Under the pieces are notes generated by a model. The model was given only the letters and a program-made list of their open reading frames with translations, had not been told where the DNA came from and searched no databases. From Carya illinoinensis (Eukaryota; Streptophyta; Magnoliopsida; Fagales; Juglandaceae), in the NCBI RefSeq assembly GCF_018687715.1, contig NC_056763.1, positions 292,501 to 356,500 of the forward strand: DNA of 64,000 nt, in the 5' to 3' direction. Below, piece by piece: positions 22,022-33,639 of the stretch. A program made the position numbers and the translations under genes. Within the stretch, counting starts at the first letter, position 1. The number at the start of each line of letters is the position of its first letter.

Positions 22022-22204
22022 CACTGCTGTTAGCATGCCCTATCAGCCCCATGACACTGTCACTGACATGCCCTAACAGCCCCATGGGCCATGTCTTGAC
22101 ATGTCCTAACAGCCCCACGGGCCATGCCATGACACTGTCGTTGACATGCCCTTACAGCCCCATGGGCCATGCCCTAACACTGTCAGTAACATGCCCTGAC
22201 AGCC
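22022..22204 (+). repeat. CATGCC minisatellite, middle piece
   Basis: Tandem units of cctaacagccccatgggcca type, about 27-40 bp apart. It is bounded on the left by element A (CACTG duplication) and on the right by element B (CAGCC duplication, 22200-22204). Confidence 0.85.
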
Positions 22205-22791
22205 TGATGGAAATCTCACTTGCACTCAAGTGTTTAAGATCATGTTGGGTGGATGAATCTAGGGTTACCTCATGGCAACACTAAGATCTGAATGGTTAAA
22301 TGATGAAAATCAATACTAACTCAAGCTAGTACTCAATTCTCAGTAACAAGTGTTTAAACTTCTATTGAAAAATAGCATAATGAAAATACAATACAAAACC
22401 AAAATAAATAGAGCTAGGGTTCGGCTAGCCCTCCCCCAATGTAGATCTCTATCCAAAATAATTCAAACCTTTAAATCTAAGGGAAACAATCTCTAAAATT
22501 AATGAAAGAAATCTACTAATTAACAAATTCGTAAAATCTCTAATTTTTAAAAGCAAGAACTTAGTTACTTCCTCCAATCCACCTCATCCCTAAAATCAAA
22601 GGCTTTGCCTCATCCTCATCCCCTAAAACCAAAGGGTTTGCATCAACCTTCATCTCCTCTAGGTGTCCTTGCCTTGTGCACCCAAAGCATCACCTTCCGA
22701 ACCATGCAAGCAACCCAAAGCCGTCCTCCTAGCCTCGGCAACCCTAACCCTCTTAGTGGCATTGCAGATGACCTTTCTTGCATCTCTATCA
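22205..22791 (-). repeat. Gypsy B 3' LTR (587 bp)
   Basis: On the plus strand it runs from tgatggaaatctcactt to cttgcatctctatca. The polypurine tract lies at 22792-22807 on the minus strand. Confidence 0.9.
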
Positions 22792-22809
22792 GTCCTCCCC
22801 CCTTCAAGA

Positions 22810-23521
22810 CAGACCTTATCCTCAAGGTCAAGTTCTGGAAACTACTCCTTGAGAACTCAAACACTCTCCAATGTAGCATCTTTGGTTGGGAGGCCTTTCC
22901 ATTGAACCAAAGCTTCAGTTCTCACTTGACTGCCCTTCCTCACATGCCTATATTCCAAGATCTTCCTGGGCTCAATTGTCATCCTTGCCTCTTCTTCCAC
23001 CATGGGCAACTAATTCACCATCTTGGTTGGATCTCCAACCTTCCTCCTTAGCCATGAAACATGAAAAATATGATGAACATGAACCCCAACCAATAAACCA
23101 ACTTGTAAGCAAGCTGTCTGCACTTCTCCAACACTCGGTATGGGCCAAAATACTTAGCCTTTGACTTGCTCAATGCCGCCTTGGATAGTGCCTTGTGCTC
23201 CCTTGGTAAGTACTTGAGAAAGACCTAATCTCCCAGATCAAAGGACTCCATGCTCCTTCCCTTGTCAAAGTACTTCTTCATTTGATCTTGAGTACGTGCC
23301 AAGTTCTTTTTAACTTCTTTCAAGACCTCATCCCTCTCTCTAAGCTCCATATCCACCAACTCATTAGGTGAACTCCCAACTTCATAGGCTACAAGCACCA
23401 GTGGTGGCTTTCCATAGAGAGCCTCAAATGGTGTCATCTTGATCGATCGGTGGTACAAGGTGTTGTACCAAAATTCAGCCCAAGCCAAATGCTTCTCCCA
23501 CTTCTTCAGATATTGGTGCAC
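22810..23521 (-). pseudogene. Gypsy B post-integrase region and chromodomain
   Basis: The frame 23521-23225 reads HQYLKKWEKHLAWAEFWYNT, KMTPFEALYGKPP and NLARTQDQMKKYFDKGRSM, the GPY-like region after the integrase core. Past a stop, the chromodomain-like end continues (ILEYRHVRKG, EALVQWKGLP, LDLEDKV) to about 22810. Confidence 0.8.
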
Positions 23522-23540
23522 AAAGCATCTAAGGTATTGC

Positions 23541-24800
23541 TCAAGAGTCCAGTTGGGCCTCTAACACTTCACCATCTTCCCTTCTAGATAGGGCATCGGC
23601 TACACGATTCTCCCTAACCGGCCTATACATCAATTGAAATTCAAACCCAAGCAACTTAGATACCCACCTTTGTTGATCTAGAGTAGTGATTCTTTGCCCC
23701 AAAAGATGCTTCAAAGGTTGTTGTTTTATAACTATCAAGAACTTCCACCCCAACAAATAAGGCCTCCATACCCTCACGGCCTCCATGATAGCAAGCATCT
23801 TCCATGGACACACAGTCCACCCTTTCTTTTGAACACCATGGGCCTTGCTAATGAAGGCTAGTGGCCTTCCTTCTTGTGTCAATACTATACCTACCCCTAC
23901 ATTGCTTGCATCTGTGTGTAACTCGAACACCTTCTCAAAATTAGGCATAGCAAGAACGAGTGTGGTTGTCATTGCTTTCTTCAAAGTTTCAAATGCCATC
24001 TCCGCCTTTTCACTCCAAACAAAATTATTCTTCTTGAGCATGTTGGTGAGTGGTCTTGCAATAGAAGCATAATCCTTGATAAACTTTCTATAGTAACCCA
24101 TGAGCCCTAGAAAGCCTCTCAATTTGATGATGGTCTTCAGTTTGACCCATGCCACCATAGCTTCAATCTTTCTTGAATCCACCTCAACCCCCTCATGTGA
24201 GATCAAGTGCCCCAAATACTCAATTTCCTTTTGGCTAAATGCACACTTGGACAACTTAATATAGAAAGAGTTGTCAAGTAGCACCCCAAAAACAACATTC
24301 AAGTGCTCCAAGTGATCCTCCCATGTCTTGGCATAAACAAGAATGTCATCAAAAAATACTAACACATACCTCCTCAAGTACGGCTTAAAGATTTGGATCA
24401 TGCATACTTGAAAAGATGGAGCATTGCATAGACCAAACGGCATCACCAAGTACTCAGAGTGGCCATTGTGAGTTTAGAAAGCCGTCTTGTGAATTTCCCC
24501 TTCATGCACCCTTATTTGATGGTACCCAGCCCTTAGATCAAGTTTGGAGGAGAACATCAAACCTCCAAGCTCATCCAATATATCATCAATGGTCAGGATT
24601 GAAAATATATCCTTGATGGTAGCATCATTCAAGGCTCGATAGTCAGTGCAAAATCTCCATGTTCCATCCTTCTTTTTCACCAAGAGAACTGGACTTGAGA
24701 ATGGGCTAGTACTTGGGCGGATGAGCCCATTAGCCAACATCTCATTGATTTTCAATCTCGGTCTTCTGGTAGTATGCATACCAATAGGGTGCCACATTAA
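23541..24800 (-). pseudogene. Gypsy B reverse transcriptase-RNase H
   Basis: Two long frames, 24797-24474 and 24449-23541, join across a small shift. They show [49 protein letters not shown] and an intact catalytic FFDDILVYAK, then the RNase H region (GFLGLMGYYRKFIKDYASIA, HTDASNVGVGIVLTQEGRP, RVADALSRREDGE). Pol stops at 23541 and resumes in the post-integrase region 20 bp later. Confidence 0.88.
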
Positions 24801-25141
24801 CCAGTTTGGCTTCTTCCTTCAAAGGAATGCGGTGGTCAAATTCCCTAGAGAGTGGAAGTGTCTTCAGATCCTCCATCACCTTGAAAAATCTCCTCAACAA
24901 ACCCCTCAAGTCAATAGGCACCTCGACCCCTAACTCCATGCCCCCACCTTCCACTTCATGCCCCTCACTCAAGCCCCTTGGTTGTGAGACCAATGTGATA
25001 GCAAAGCATTGCCCCCCTTGCCTCAAGATCTTCTCCATCTCATTAGGCCCCAAGACATTACATCCTCCTCTCCCATTCATTCTCATGGTCACCTATTTAC
25101 CCCCATCATAAATTCTATAGTTATTTTTCTATATTCTGGGA

Positions 25142-25441
25142 CTATCTTCCCTTCTCCTCTAGCCATTGCACACCACCCAACACAGCGTCCAATCCCACAA
25201 TAGGCAAAGAATATAGATCTACCACAATCTCAAGGCCTTGTGTTTTCAAACACACCTTCTTATATGTTTCCCTACATGTCAACTTCTCCCCGCTAGCTAC
25301 CTTGACCTCAAATGGAGTGATAGAAGTCATAGGCAACCCCAAGCTCTTAGCTACCTTTGGGTTGATAAAGTTTAAGGATGAACCATTATCAACAAGAACT
25401 GTTACCTCTATCTTGCCAATGTGAGCTTGTGTTCTCATCAT
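25142..25441 (-). pseudogene. Gypsy B protease
   Basis: Open for 99 codons: RTQAHIGKIEVTVLVDNGSS (active-site DNG), LNFINPKVAKSLGLPM, ASGEKLTCRE and DAVLGGVQWLEEKG. This is the least damaged protease of the three copies. It would cut Gag-Pol into mature proteins. Confidence 0.8.
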
Positions 25442-25599
25442 CTAGGTCCCACAACACTCGCCAATGCATGGATTGAAATGTAAGGGTCTGCCCCATTGGC
25501 TTCCCCTTGTTCGTCCTCCTCTTGCCCTTGCTCTTCCTCACCTAAGTCTTCCTCCTCCTCTGAATCAATCTCAATAAGGAAAATTTGCTTCACCTTGCC

Positions 25600-26635
25600 T
25601 TTGTTGCCCACCATGAACTGCTCATTACAATTGAAACAAAACCACTTCTCTCTTCACCGTTGCATCTCTTCCCATGATAGCCTCTTCACACCTGCGGGTA
25701 GTGGTTTGCCTCCATTTGATGCACCTCCACTAGGGCCTCCTAGTGAGAAGTCCTTGTTAAAAGTTTTGTTTGCACCAAACTTGAAAACCATTGGGGATGG
25801 TTTCTTTACCTCAAAGCGGCTATTCTTCCTCAAATCTTGGAGTTGATCCTCCTTAATTCGTACAATCTCTAAGTCTTGCATCAAGGTCTTCGGCTTCTTA
25901 AGCTTTACCTCTACCGCCAATTCATTCTTCAAGCCTCCCACAAAAGTCCCAATGAGGGCTTTCTCCGACCACCCGTACGTGCACCCTTGTGGACAAGTAT
26001 TCAAACTCCTTTTGATAATCTCTTAAAGATTTAGTTTGTTTGATCTTTGAGAGAGTCGCATGGTAGTCAATATACTCGGTTGGCCCAAATCTCCCCAAGA
26101 GCTCATTGACAAACATTCGTTATTTCAACTCCCTCCTTTGAGCTCTATAGGTCTTTTTCATCCATTACTACCATTGGTTTGCCTCGACCTCAAGTAAGTA
26201 GGTGGCATAAGACACCTTAGCATGGCCCTCCATGTGATTGTGCTCAAAATATTGCTCGGCCCTTCTAACCTAAGTGCTTGGGTCATCACCATTGAACTTG
26301 GGAAAGTCCATTTTTGGTTTGAGCACTTCCCCCCTACGAGCGCCTCTTCTCTCACCTCGGTTTCCTTCTTCCCTTTCACTTGGTTGATTCCCCATCGAGA
26401 CTTGAGGAATCTTGACTATATGAATTCGAATCATCCACCCTCTCACGGTGTTGGCTTCTTCTAGATCCTGCAGAACCCTCAGGACTATGGGCTCTTCTTC
26501 TATGGAACCTTCCATCTTCATTCCTCCCTTCTCCTCTAACCTTCCAAGCTGTTCATTGGTGGCGGTGTGTTGTGCCTCCAAAGTGGCTTCAAGGTTATCA
26601 ATCCACTCCTGATCTATTGGTTGTCGATCGGCCAT
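25600..26635 (-). pseudogene. Gypsy B gag
   Basis: ATG at 26635 opens MADRQPIDQEWIDNLEATLE (121 codons). It then continues in other frames with FPKFNGDDPST, LLGRFGPTEYIDYHATLSK, SLRDYQKEFEYLSTRVH and ELAVEVKLKKPKTLMQDLEI. Stops and shifts at about 26270, 26160 and 25920 break it. Confidence 0.82.
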
Positions 26636-26692
26636 GATCTTCCTCCTTGGCTTCCTCTCTACGAGTTGGACGCCTCACAATGAAAGCCCCAA

Positions 26693-27276
26693 TGATGGAA
26701 GCCTCACGCACTTAAGTGTTTAACATCATGTAGGGTGGATGAATCTAGGGTTACCTCAAGGCAACACCAAGATCCGAATCATTGAATGATAAAAATCAAG
26801 ACTAACTCAAGCTAGCACTCAATTCTTAGCAACAAGTGTTTAAAATTATATTAAAAATAGCATAATCAAAATACAATGCAAAACTGAAATAAATAGAACT
26901 AGGGTTCGGCTAGTCCTCCCCTAATCCAGATCTCCATCCAAAATAATTCAAACTCCTAAATCTAAGGGAAACAATCCCTAAAATTAATGAAATAAATCTA
27001 CTAATTAACAAATTTGTAAAATTCCTAATATTTAGAAGCAACAACTCGGTCAATTCCTCCAAACCACATCATCCTTAAAATCAAGGATTTGCCTCATCCT
27101 CACCCCCTAAAACCAAGGGGTTTGCCATCCAACTTGATCTCCTCTAGGTGTCCTTGCCTTATGCACCCAAAGCATCACCTTCCAAACCATGTAAGCACCC
27201 CAAAGTTGTCCTCCTAGTTTCGACACACCTAGCCCTCCTAGTGGCATTGCGAATGGCCCTTCTTGCATCTCCATCA
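26693..27276 (-). repeat. Gypsy B 5' LTR (584 bp)
   Basis: On the plus strand it runs from tgatggaagcctcacgc to cttgcatctccatca. Nearly the same length as its partner (587 bp). Confidence 0.9.
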
Positions 27277-27410
27277 CAGCCCCACATGCCATGCCTAACA
27301 TTGTGGTTGACATGGTATGGCACGCCCATCAGCACACCTAGCTGTAGCCCAACGCCCATTAGCATGCCCAACAGCCCATCAGCATGCCCACAGACATGCC
27401 ATGGCCCCTG
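27277..27410 (+). repeat. CATGCC minisatellite, third piece
   Basis: Units such as agccccacatgccatgccta and cccatcagcatgcccacaga. Bounded by element B on the left and by the solo LTR on the right. Confidence 0.8.
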
Positions 27411-27898
27411 CGATGGAGATGCAAGAAGGACCAATCACTTGCCACCTAGATGTTGACGGAGTTTGTTAGCAATTCCCTTGATTTTGGGGGCTAATGCAAT
27501 TGGAGAAAGTTGGGCATTTGAATGCTCTTTAAATTATGAAGTTTGAATAATCTAGTTTGAATATTGATTTGTTCATTTGTTGAATTTGTTGCCCTTAATT
27601 TTAGGAGTTGTTGGGTTTGTTATGGGATGTTATCTTGAAAAAAGTTGTTAGTGGAAATAATTGGGGAGGACTAACCAAACCCTAGGGTATTTAAATATTT
27701 TACAGCTTTATATTAGATTATTATGCTATTTTTTGAACGAAAGTTTTATCTCTTCTTTTCAAGAATTGAGTGCTAACTCGAGTTAGTCTTGATTTTCTTA
27801 CTCTAAATAATTCAGATCTTGGTGTTGCCTCGAGGTAACCTTTGATTCATCCATCCAACACGACTGTAAACATCTAAGCGCGAGCGAGGCTTCCATCA
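27411..27898 (+). mobile_element. Solo LTR of the gypsy A/B/C family
   Basis: 488 bp from cgatggagatgcaagaag to gcgaggcttccatca, the family's LTR ends (first base T to C). No internal region follows. Flanks ccctg (27406-27410) and ccttg (27899-27903) are a near-match target duplication. It is most like element C's LTR. Formed presumably by LTR-LTR recombination. Confidence 0.85.
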
Positions 27899-28799
27899 CC
27901 TTGCCATGGCACGCCCAAGACAACCCCACTGGCATGCCATGGCCCCTTGCCATGGAATGCCCATGTCAGCCCCACAGACATGCTGCAAGTATGCCATGGC
28001 ATGCCTAGGACATCCCAACAAGCATGCCATGGGCCTACCATGACATGCTCTTAACGCCCATGACAACCTTACAGGTATGCCATGGCCCAGCCCAGCAAGC
28101 TACCACACAGCACCGCGAGCAACCTAGCACCCAGCCACCTGCCTGGGCCATGCGCACAACATCAGCGCCCAAAGCCACTTGCCTTGGCCATGAGCACAAC
28201 AACAGCGTGCCCAGTGGCATGCCCAGGCCACCAGTGAGGCTAGTGACTTGCATCAGCCAAGTACCAGCAGCACACAACCTAGCCATGACAACACTAGGGC
28301 CATGCCATGACATGACCAGTGTGCATAGCAGCAGACCAACAAGGCTAGTGGCATGCTTCAACAGGCATGCCAACCCGGCACGTGGCCCCTACCTACGCCC
28401 AACAGCTGCAATGCCCAGGCCCCTACTTGGGCCATGCCACCCCTGCGCATGGCACCTACCTATACCCAACAACCCCAATACCCAAGCCCATGCTTAGGCC
28501 ATGACACCCCTGCCTACGTGCCACAGTAAGCCAATGTCGAGGCCACCTGTCTAAGCCATGTCAACCATACACAAGGTCATGATAGCCTTGCCTGCACACC
28601 ACAACAAGTCGACACCCTGGCCACCTGCCTGGGCCATGCCAGCCATGTCAAGCAAGTACCATGGGCAACACTAGTGGGCAGCCCAACACCTAGGCCCATG
28701 CTTGGGCCATGCCAGCCACAGGCATAGCCTGCCCATGGCCCATGCCATGGATCAGCTTAGGCCACCAAGGGCAAATGTCTTGGGCCCCCTTGGGCCCCA
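27899..28799 (+). repeat. CATGCC minisatellite, main array
   Basis: About 900 bp of C-rich, G-poor irregular tandem units built on atgccatggc, caacagcccca and ctgggccatg. An incidental 157-codon frame (28024-28497) is a by-product of the repeat and is not called as a gene. Confidence 0.85.
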
Positions 28800-29990
28800 T
28801 GCCACTATCATTTGTTTATTTACTTATTTTAGTTATTTTACTTATCAAGGGACCTATTAGGGTTTCCAACTATGTAAGTCTATAAATAGGACCCTTAGCA
28901 TCTTAGTTTACATCTTTTGGTATCTTTTGGCAAATTCCCTAGAGGACAGATTATTTGTTATTGAGATCTCTTTCAGTGCTTGGCACTTGGGCTACTTGGA
29001 TGCAATTCATGAATCCCAAAGAGAGGATCATCACCTTTCAATTTGTAAATATTTGGTAATTCATTTATCTTATTTCATCACCATGCAATTCGTGAATCAT
29101 TGGTGAATTATTTATCTATCTTATGAGTATTTTCCCTTTTTTCCATCCAATTATCTATCTTTGTTCTTATATTTCCTAGTTTGTTCGTCTATATTTTCTT
29201 GTGTTTCAAAGATATCCTAAGCCTTATTCTTACTATTATTTGATTTCTCAAAATATCCATATATACCAAAAAGAAAGTCTTCATCTTCCCTTGTTGAGTT
29301 CATTTATCTTTTGTTTATATATTTTCTTACTTGTTCATCTCTTTTCCTTTGATCATATCAATTCTCATATTCCAAACACATATCATGCCCATCATAGTCC
29401 ATATTTATATTTCCATATTCATCAAACACTTAATTCTTTGTTCCCATCATTCCCATTTCATCATACATTCTATACACAAATATTGTACCTTTCAACCTAC
29501 CAAACACTATTTTAGCCTCCATAGATCTAAAGTCCATAAAATACTTAATCCTTAAAGCCATAAAATCCTAGATCTAGCCTAGATCTATTCTTCCATCAAC
29601 CCATAGCCAAAACCCTAGTTCCTATAAGGATTTCCTATATTTTAGGAAACCCTAACCCTCCATATTCTCCATATTCTTATATTTCCTATATTCTAGCCTC
29701 CATACTCCCATTCCTAGATTTTTGGAGTTACCCTAGAAACTCTCAAACCCTAAAATAGTCTTCCATATTGCCTCTAGCAGAATCCCCTTAAACCCTAAAT
29801 CACTTCCTACATTCTTGGATCTCATCCTACACATTACAAACCCTAAAATCTTTTCCATCTTTGACCTAGCCAAAACCCTAGACTTCCTGAAACAATTCCT
29901 CCAAAATTTGCAACCCTCTTCATCCACCGTTCAAACCCTAGCCTCACTTCACCATACCAACCCTAAGCATCACCCAAGTGGTGCCAACAC
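28800..29990 (+). other. LTR-like region with TATA box
   Basis: Immediately after the minisatellite comes a T-rich segment with a TATA box (gtctataaatagg, 28880-28892). Then follow pyrimidine-rich AT sequence and repeated aaaccctaga phrases. The arrangement (repeat-rich U3, TATA, R-U5-like tract) suggests the minisatellite is part of a large old LTR. No second LTR was found. Confidence 0.35.
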
Positions 29991-30689
29991 CAAGGGTCAT
30001 CATCAAGCCGTCCTACTGACTCACTCAAAAATGAGTAGCACAAATGCTATCCCAAGTGCAGGAGGATGTCGTGTAATAATTAAGAATAAAATTCCTAGAT
30101 CGTCTCCTCGGGAAAAGTTGTTTAAATTCAAACTCGTATAAAATGGTAAAAAGTTTTATAAACAAAAGTGGTGGTATGTACAATGAATGGAAGAGTGCAA
30201 CAGAAATAAAAGGGCACTAATCATGAACTAGATTCATATTTTTAGATTTTTGAGTGTCGAAATGGAATGTAAAGGGCTAACAAATTGAAATTAACAATTA
30301 AGGACTCAACTACGCTAAACAAGTTTAATTAATCTGAAAATTAAATAATAAAACTGAATTTATTTAAGTCCTAATTAACCTTTAATCAATCTAAAATACA
30401 ATTGTAATGTATATTTAAAGGAAGCTTAAAGAAACAAAAGTATGGAATGAAAAGAGCCTAGAAGCTCAAAAATATTAAGAATACACCATAAACTTCAAAT
30501 TGAAATTAAATAAAAAGTAGGGAATGAAAAGAACAAGCCAAATGGATGGAGATGGAAATTGAAAGTAGTCGAGGAGCCTGGACTGTAGCATCAATTAGAT
30601 CCCTCAATGAGCACTTCAACGGCGCTGCAATTCCTCAATGAAAAGAAAAGAATCAATAATCTCCCCCATCTAGTGTGTTGCACTACAAT
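29991..30689. other. Probable retroelement internal debris
   Basis: Contains gagtagcacaaatgctatc, ccaagtgcaggaggatgtcg and agatcgtctcctcgggaaaag, phrases I associate with plant LTR-element junctions. No coding domain was found. Confidence 0.25.
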
Positions 30690-30870
30690 GCCCCAGAGAA
30701 AAAAATGTGTTTTTTTTTTTCGTGCGGCGTGAATAAAATTGAACTAAATGAAAAAGCCCTATAGAAAATATGTGTGGCGTAAAATACCACAAATACATAC
30801 AATTCATCCGGCTTGAAAAGGCCCCAAGAGAATAATAATTGTGTGCGGCGTGAATGAACCAATAGCATAT
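30690..30870. repeat. Three diverged ~62-bp tandem units
   Basis: Units near 30690, 30755 and 30815 share gcccc(a)agagaa, a variable AT block and gtgcggcgtgaat. The first has a poly-T expansion (about 30709-30720). Confidence 0.55.
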
Positions 30871-31517
30871 ATATCTTGTCATCCCCCCAGGTCAAAGTAC
30901 CCATGCCAAAAGTCATATATATCCCCTTAAATCCGTTTCGGCGTGCATCCTCTTCATAAACCAAGTCAACTGCTTTTCTTTTACTTTTGACCACTGCATA
31001 TAAATAAAGATAAATAAAATAAATAAAATAAATAAAATAAAATAAAATAAGAAGAATAAAATATAAAAAAAAATATGTGTTGTGCATATAAAGAAAAATT
31101 TCTCAATTAAATCACAAGTTCTAAAGTTAAGCATAAACCATGCTATTAATCAATTTAAAACACAACTCGAATTTATGCATATTAATCATTTTTTCCATCT
31201 AAAACTAATAATAATGTAATGAAAGAATTAAAATATATTGATTCTAGATGTATAAAATATGTAATATTTCAGCTCAATCACCTACATTGCATCTAATACA
31301 CAAATTCATCACTTAGATCACCCGAGCTCACTATCATCATCAAATCTATCACTAAACACCATACTTCTATTAACCTAGGGACCCTCCATTGCCATATTCA
31401 AGTCAAGACCAAGTAAGAAGACAAGGTGCATTCGGTCATCATAAGGTGAAGCAGGCCCAAAAGATCATAGTATTTAAGGACTTGACCGAGGTGCCTAACA
31501 CAACTACTAACATCACG
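30871..31517. other. AT-rich, no gene seen
   Basis: Contains an aaataaaataaa microsatellite at about 31010-31050. Frames on the minus strand here are low-complexity by-products. Confidence 0.4.
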
Positions 31518-31589
31518 ACATGTAGGCATTTCTAACACAATTTGCCTGCACCCGGCAACATCAAACTGACTTCCTATTTGCTTTTCTCT

Positions 31590-31681
31590 CCCTCTCTATC
31601 TGCCCTCAATGAAATTTATCATATTCGTTCTCTCCCTCTCTCTATCTGCCCTCAATGAAATTTATCATATTCGTTCTCTCC
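31590..31681 (+). repeat. 46-bp tandem duplication in left arm
   Basis: The unit tctatctgccctcaatgaaa plus tttatcatattcgttctctc occurs at 31595 and again at 31641 with no visible change. This suggests a recent duplication. Confidence 0.85.
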
Positions 31682-31745
31682 CTCTCCCTTCCTCTCCCTA
31701 ACGGAAGCCCCACTCGACGCGACGCTGATGGAAGCCCTGATGCCA

Positions 31746-32353
31746 TGATGGAGATGCAAGAAGAGCCATCCGCAATGCCACTAGGAGAGCTAGGCATGCT
31801 GAGGCTAGAAGGGTAGTTTTGGATTGCTTGCACAGTTCGGATGCGGAAGCCTTGGGCACACAAGGCACGGCCGTGAAGGACCAACCGCTTGCCACCTAGA
31901 TGTTGATCGAGTTGTTGGTAAATCCCTTGATTTTAGGGGATAAGGCGATTTGGACAGTGTTGGACATTTGAATGCTTTTTAAATTAGGAAGTTTATCAAT
32001 TTATTAATTAGTAGATTTGCTTCCTTAATTTTAGGAAATGTTTTGTTTTTTTTCCTTAATTTTAAGAGTTTGATTTGTTTTGGAATGTTATCTTGAAATA
32101 AGTTATTAGAGGGAATAATTGGGATAGGACTAACCAAACCCTAGGGTATTTATTTTTGGTAGCTTTGTATTGGATCATTATGAAATTTTTTAAATAAAAT
32201 TTTATCTCCTATTTTCAAGACTTGAGTACTAGCTAGAATTAGTCTTGATTTTTATACACTAAACTATTCAGATCTTGGTGTTGCCTTGCGATAGCCCTTG
32301 ATTCATCCATCCAACACGACCCTAAACACCTAAGAGTGAGTGAGGCTTTCATA
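31746..32353 (+). repeat. Gypsy C left LTR (608 bp)
   Basis: Begins tgatggagatgcaagaag. The end is mutated from tccatca to tttcata before the primer-site-like ttggtgctttcattgagag. Confidence 0.88.
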
Positions 32354-32411
32354 TTTGGTGCTTTCATTGAGAGGCATCCAACCTGTGGAGAGGAAGCCAA
32401 GTAGGAAGATC

Positions 32412-33480
32412 ATGGCCGATCGACAACTGATGCATAAGGAGTGGATTGAGAACCTTGAAGCCACTTTAGAGGCACAACACACCGCCACCAATGAACGACT
32501 TGGAAGGTTAGAGGATGTGCTCCACCAATTGGTAGACCAAAGGAGGTTACCCGAGAAGGGAGGTGGAAGGCGCCATAGAAGAAGGGCTGAGAGACACCAT
32601 AGTCCCAAGGATTCTGTTGGTTCTAGAAGAAGCCAACACCATGAGAGGGTGGAGGATTTGGATTCATCTAATAAAGATTCTTCAAACTCTGATGAGGAAT
32701 CGACTGAGGAAAGTGAAAGGGAAGAAAGCCAAGGTGAGAAAAGAAGTGTTCGTAATGGAAGGCCAAGGGGGGAAGCCATCAAACCTAAGATGGACTTTCC
32801 CAAGTTCAATGGTGATGACCCAAGCACTTGGGCAAGTAGGGCCAAGCAATACTTCTAGCATAATCACATGGAGGGTCATGCTAAGGTGTCCTATGCTGCC
32901 TACTTCCTTGAGGAAAAGGCTAACCAATGGTGGTAATGGATGAGGAACTATAGAGCTTAAAGAAGGAAATTGAAATGGAGGAAATTTGTCAAGGAGCTCT
33001 TGGGGAGGTTCGGGCCAACCAAGTATATGGACTACCATGGGTCCTTGAGACTCTCTCAAAGATCAGACAAATCGGATCTTTAATGAATTATCAAAACAAG
33101 TTTGAATACTTGTCTACAAGGGTACATGAGTGGTCGGAGAAAGCCCTCATTAGGACTTTTGTGGGAGGCTTGAAGAGTGAATTGGAAGATGAGGTAAAGC
33201 TTAAGAAGGCGAAGACCTTGATGCAAGCTTTAGAGGTTGCACAAATTAAGGAGGATCAACTCCAAGATTTAAGGAAGAATAGCCATTTTGAGGTAAGGAA
33301 ACCACCCCCAATGGTTTCCAAATTTGGTGCAAGCAAAACATTTAGCAATGACCTTTCATCGGCAAGCCCTAATGGAGGTGCATAAAGTGGAGCCAACCAC
33401 TACTCGCGGGCGTGAAGAGGCTATTATGGAAGGAGATGCAGCGATGAAGAGAGAATGGGCTTTGTTTCAAATGTAATGAG
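32412..33480 (+). pseudogene. Gypsy C gag
   Basis: ATG 32412 opens 149 sense codons of an intact N-terminus: MADRQLMHKEWIENLEATLE, a basic-acidic linker (RRHRRRAERHH, DSSNSDEESTEES) and MDFPKFNGDDPSTW. A stop falls right after RAKQYF. The core then resumes with LLGRFGPTKYMDYH, FEYLSTRVHEWSEKALI and ELEDEVKLKKAKTLMQALEV. Ends near the knuckle-like region at about 33460. Confidence 0.85.
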
Positions 33481-33639
33481 AGGTTCACAATGGGCCACAA
33501 ATGCAAGGTGAAGCAAATTTTTCTCATTGAGATGGAGTCGGAGGGAGAGGAAGACTTAGGTGAGGAAGAGCAAGGGCAAGATGAGGAAGAACAAGAAGAA
33601 GCCAAGGGAGGAGACCCTCACATTTTTGTCCATGCATTG

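Larger units (their letters stand above)
22205..27276 (-). mobile_element. Ty3/gypsy chromovirus B, integrase-deleted
   Basis: Minus-strand element of 5072 bp. Its 3' LTR is 22205-22791 and its 5' LTR 26693-27276, with a perfect target duplication CAGCC (22200-22204 and 27277-27281). It is the same family as A and C (ends TGATGGA/TCCATCA). On the minus strand the primer-site-like ttggggctttcattg follows the 5' LTR, and gaaggggggaggac precedes the 3' LTR. Gag, protease, RT-RNase H and chromodomain are recognisable, but the integrase core is missing, so it could not integrate on its own. Confidence 0.92.

Noticed and set aside
28024..28497. 157-codon plus-strand frame
   Set aside because: It is generated by the CATGCC minisatellite and has an overlapping frame on the opposite strand.
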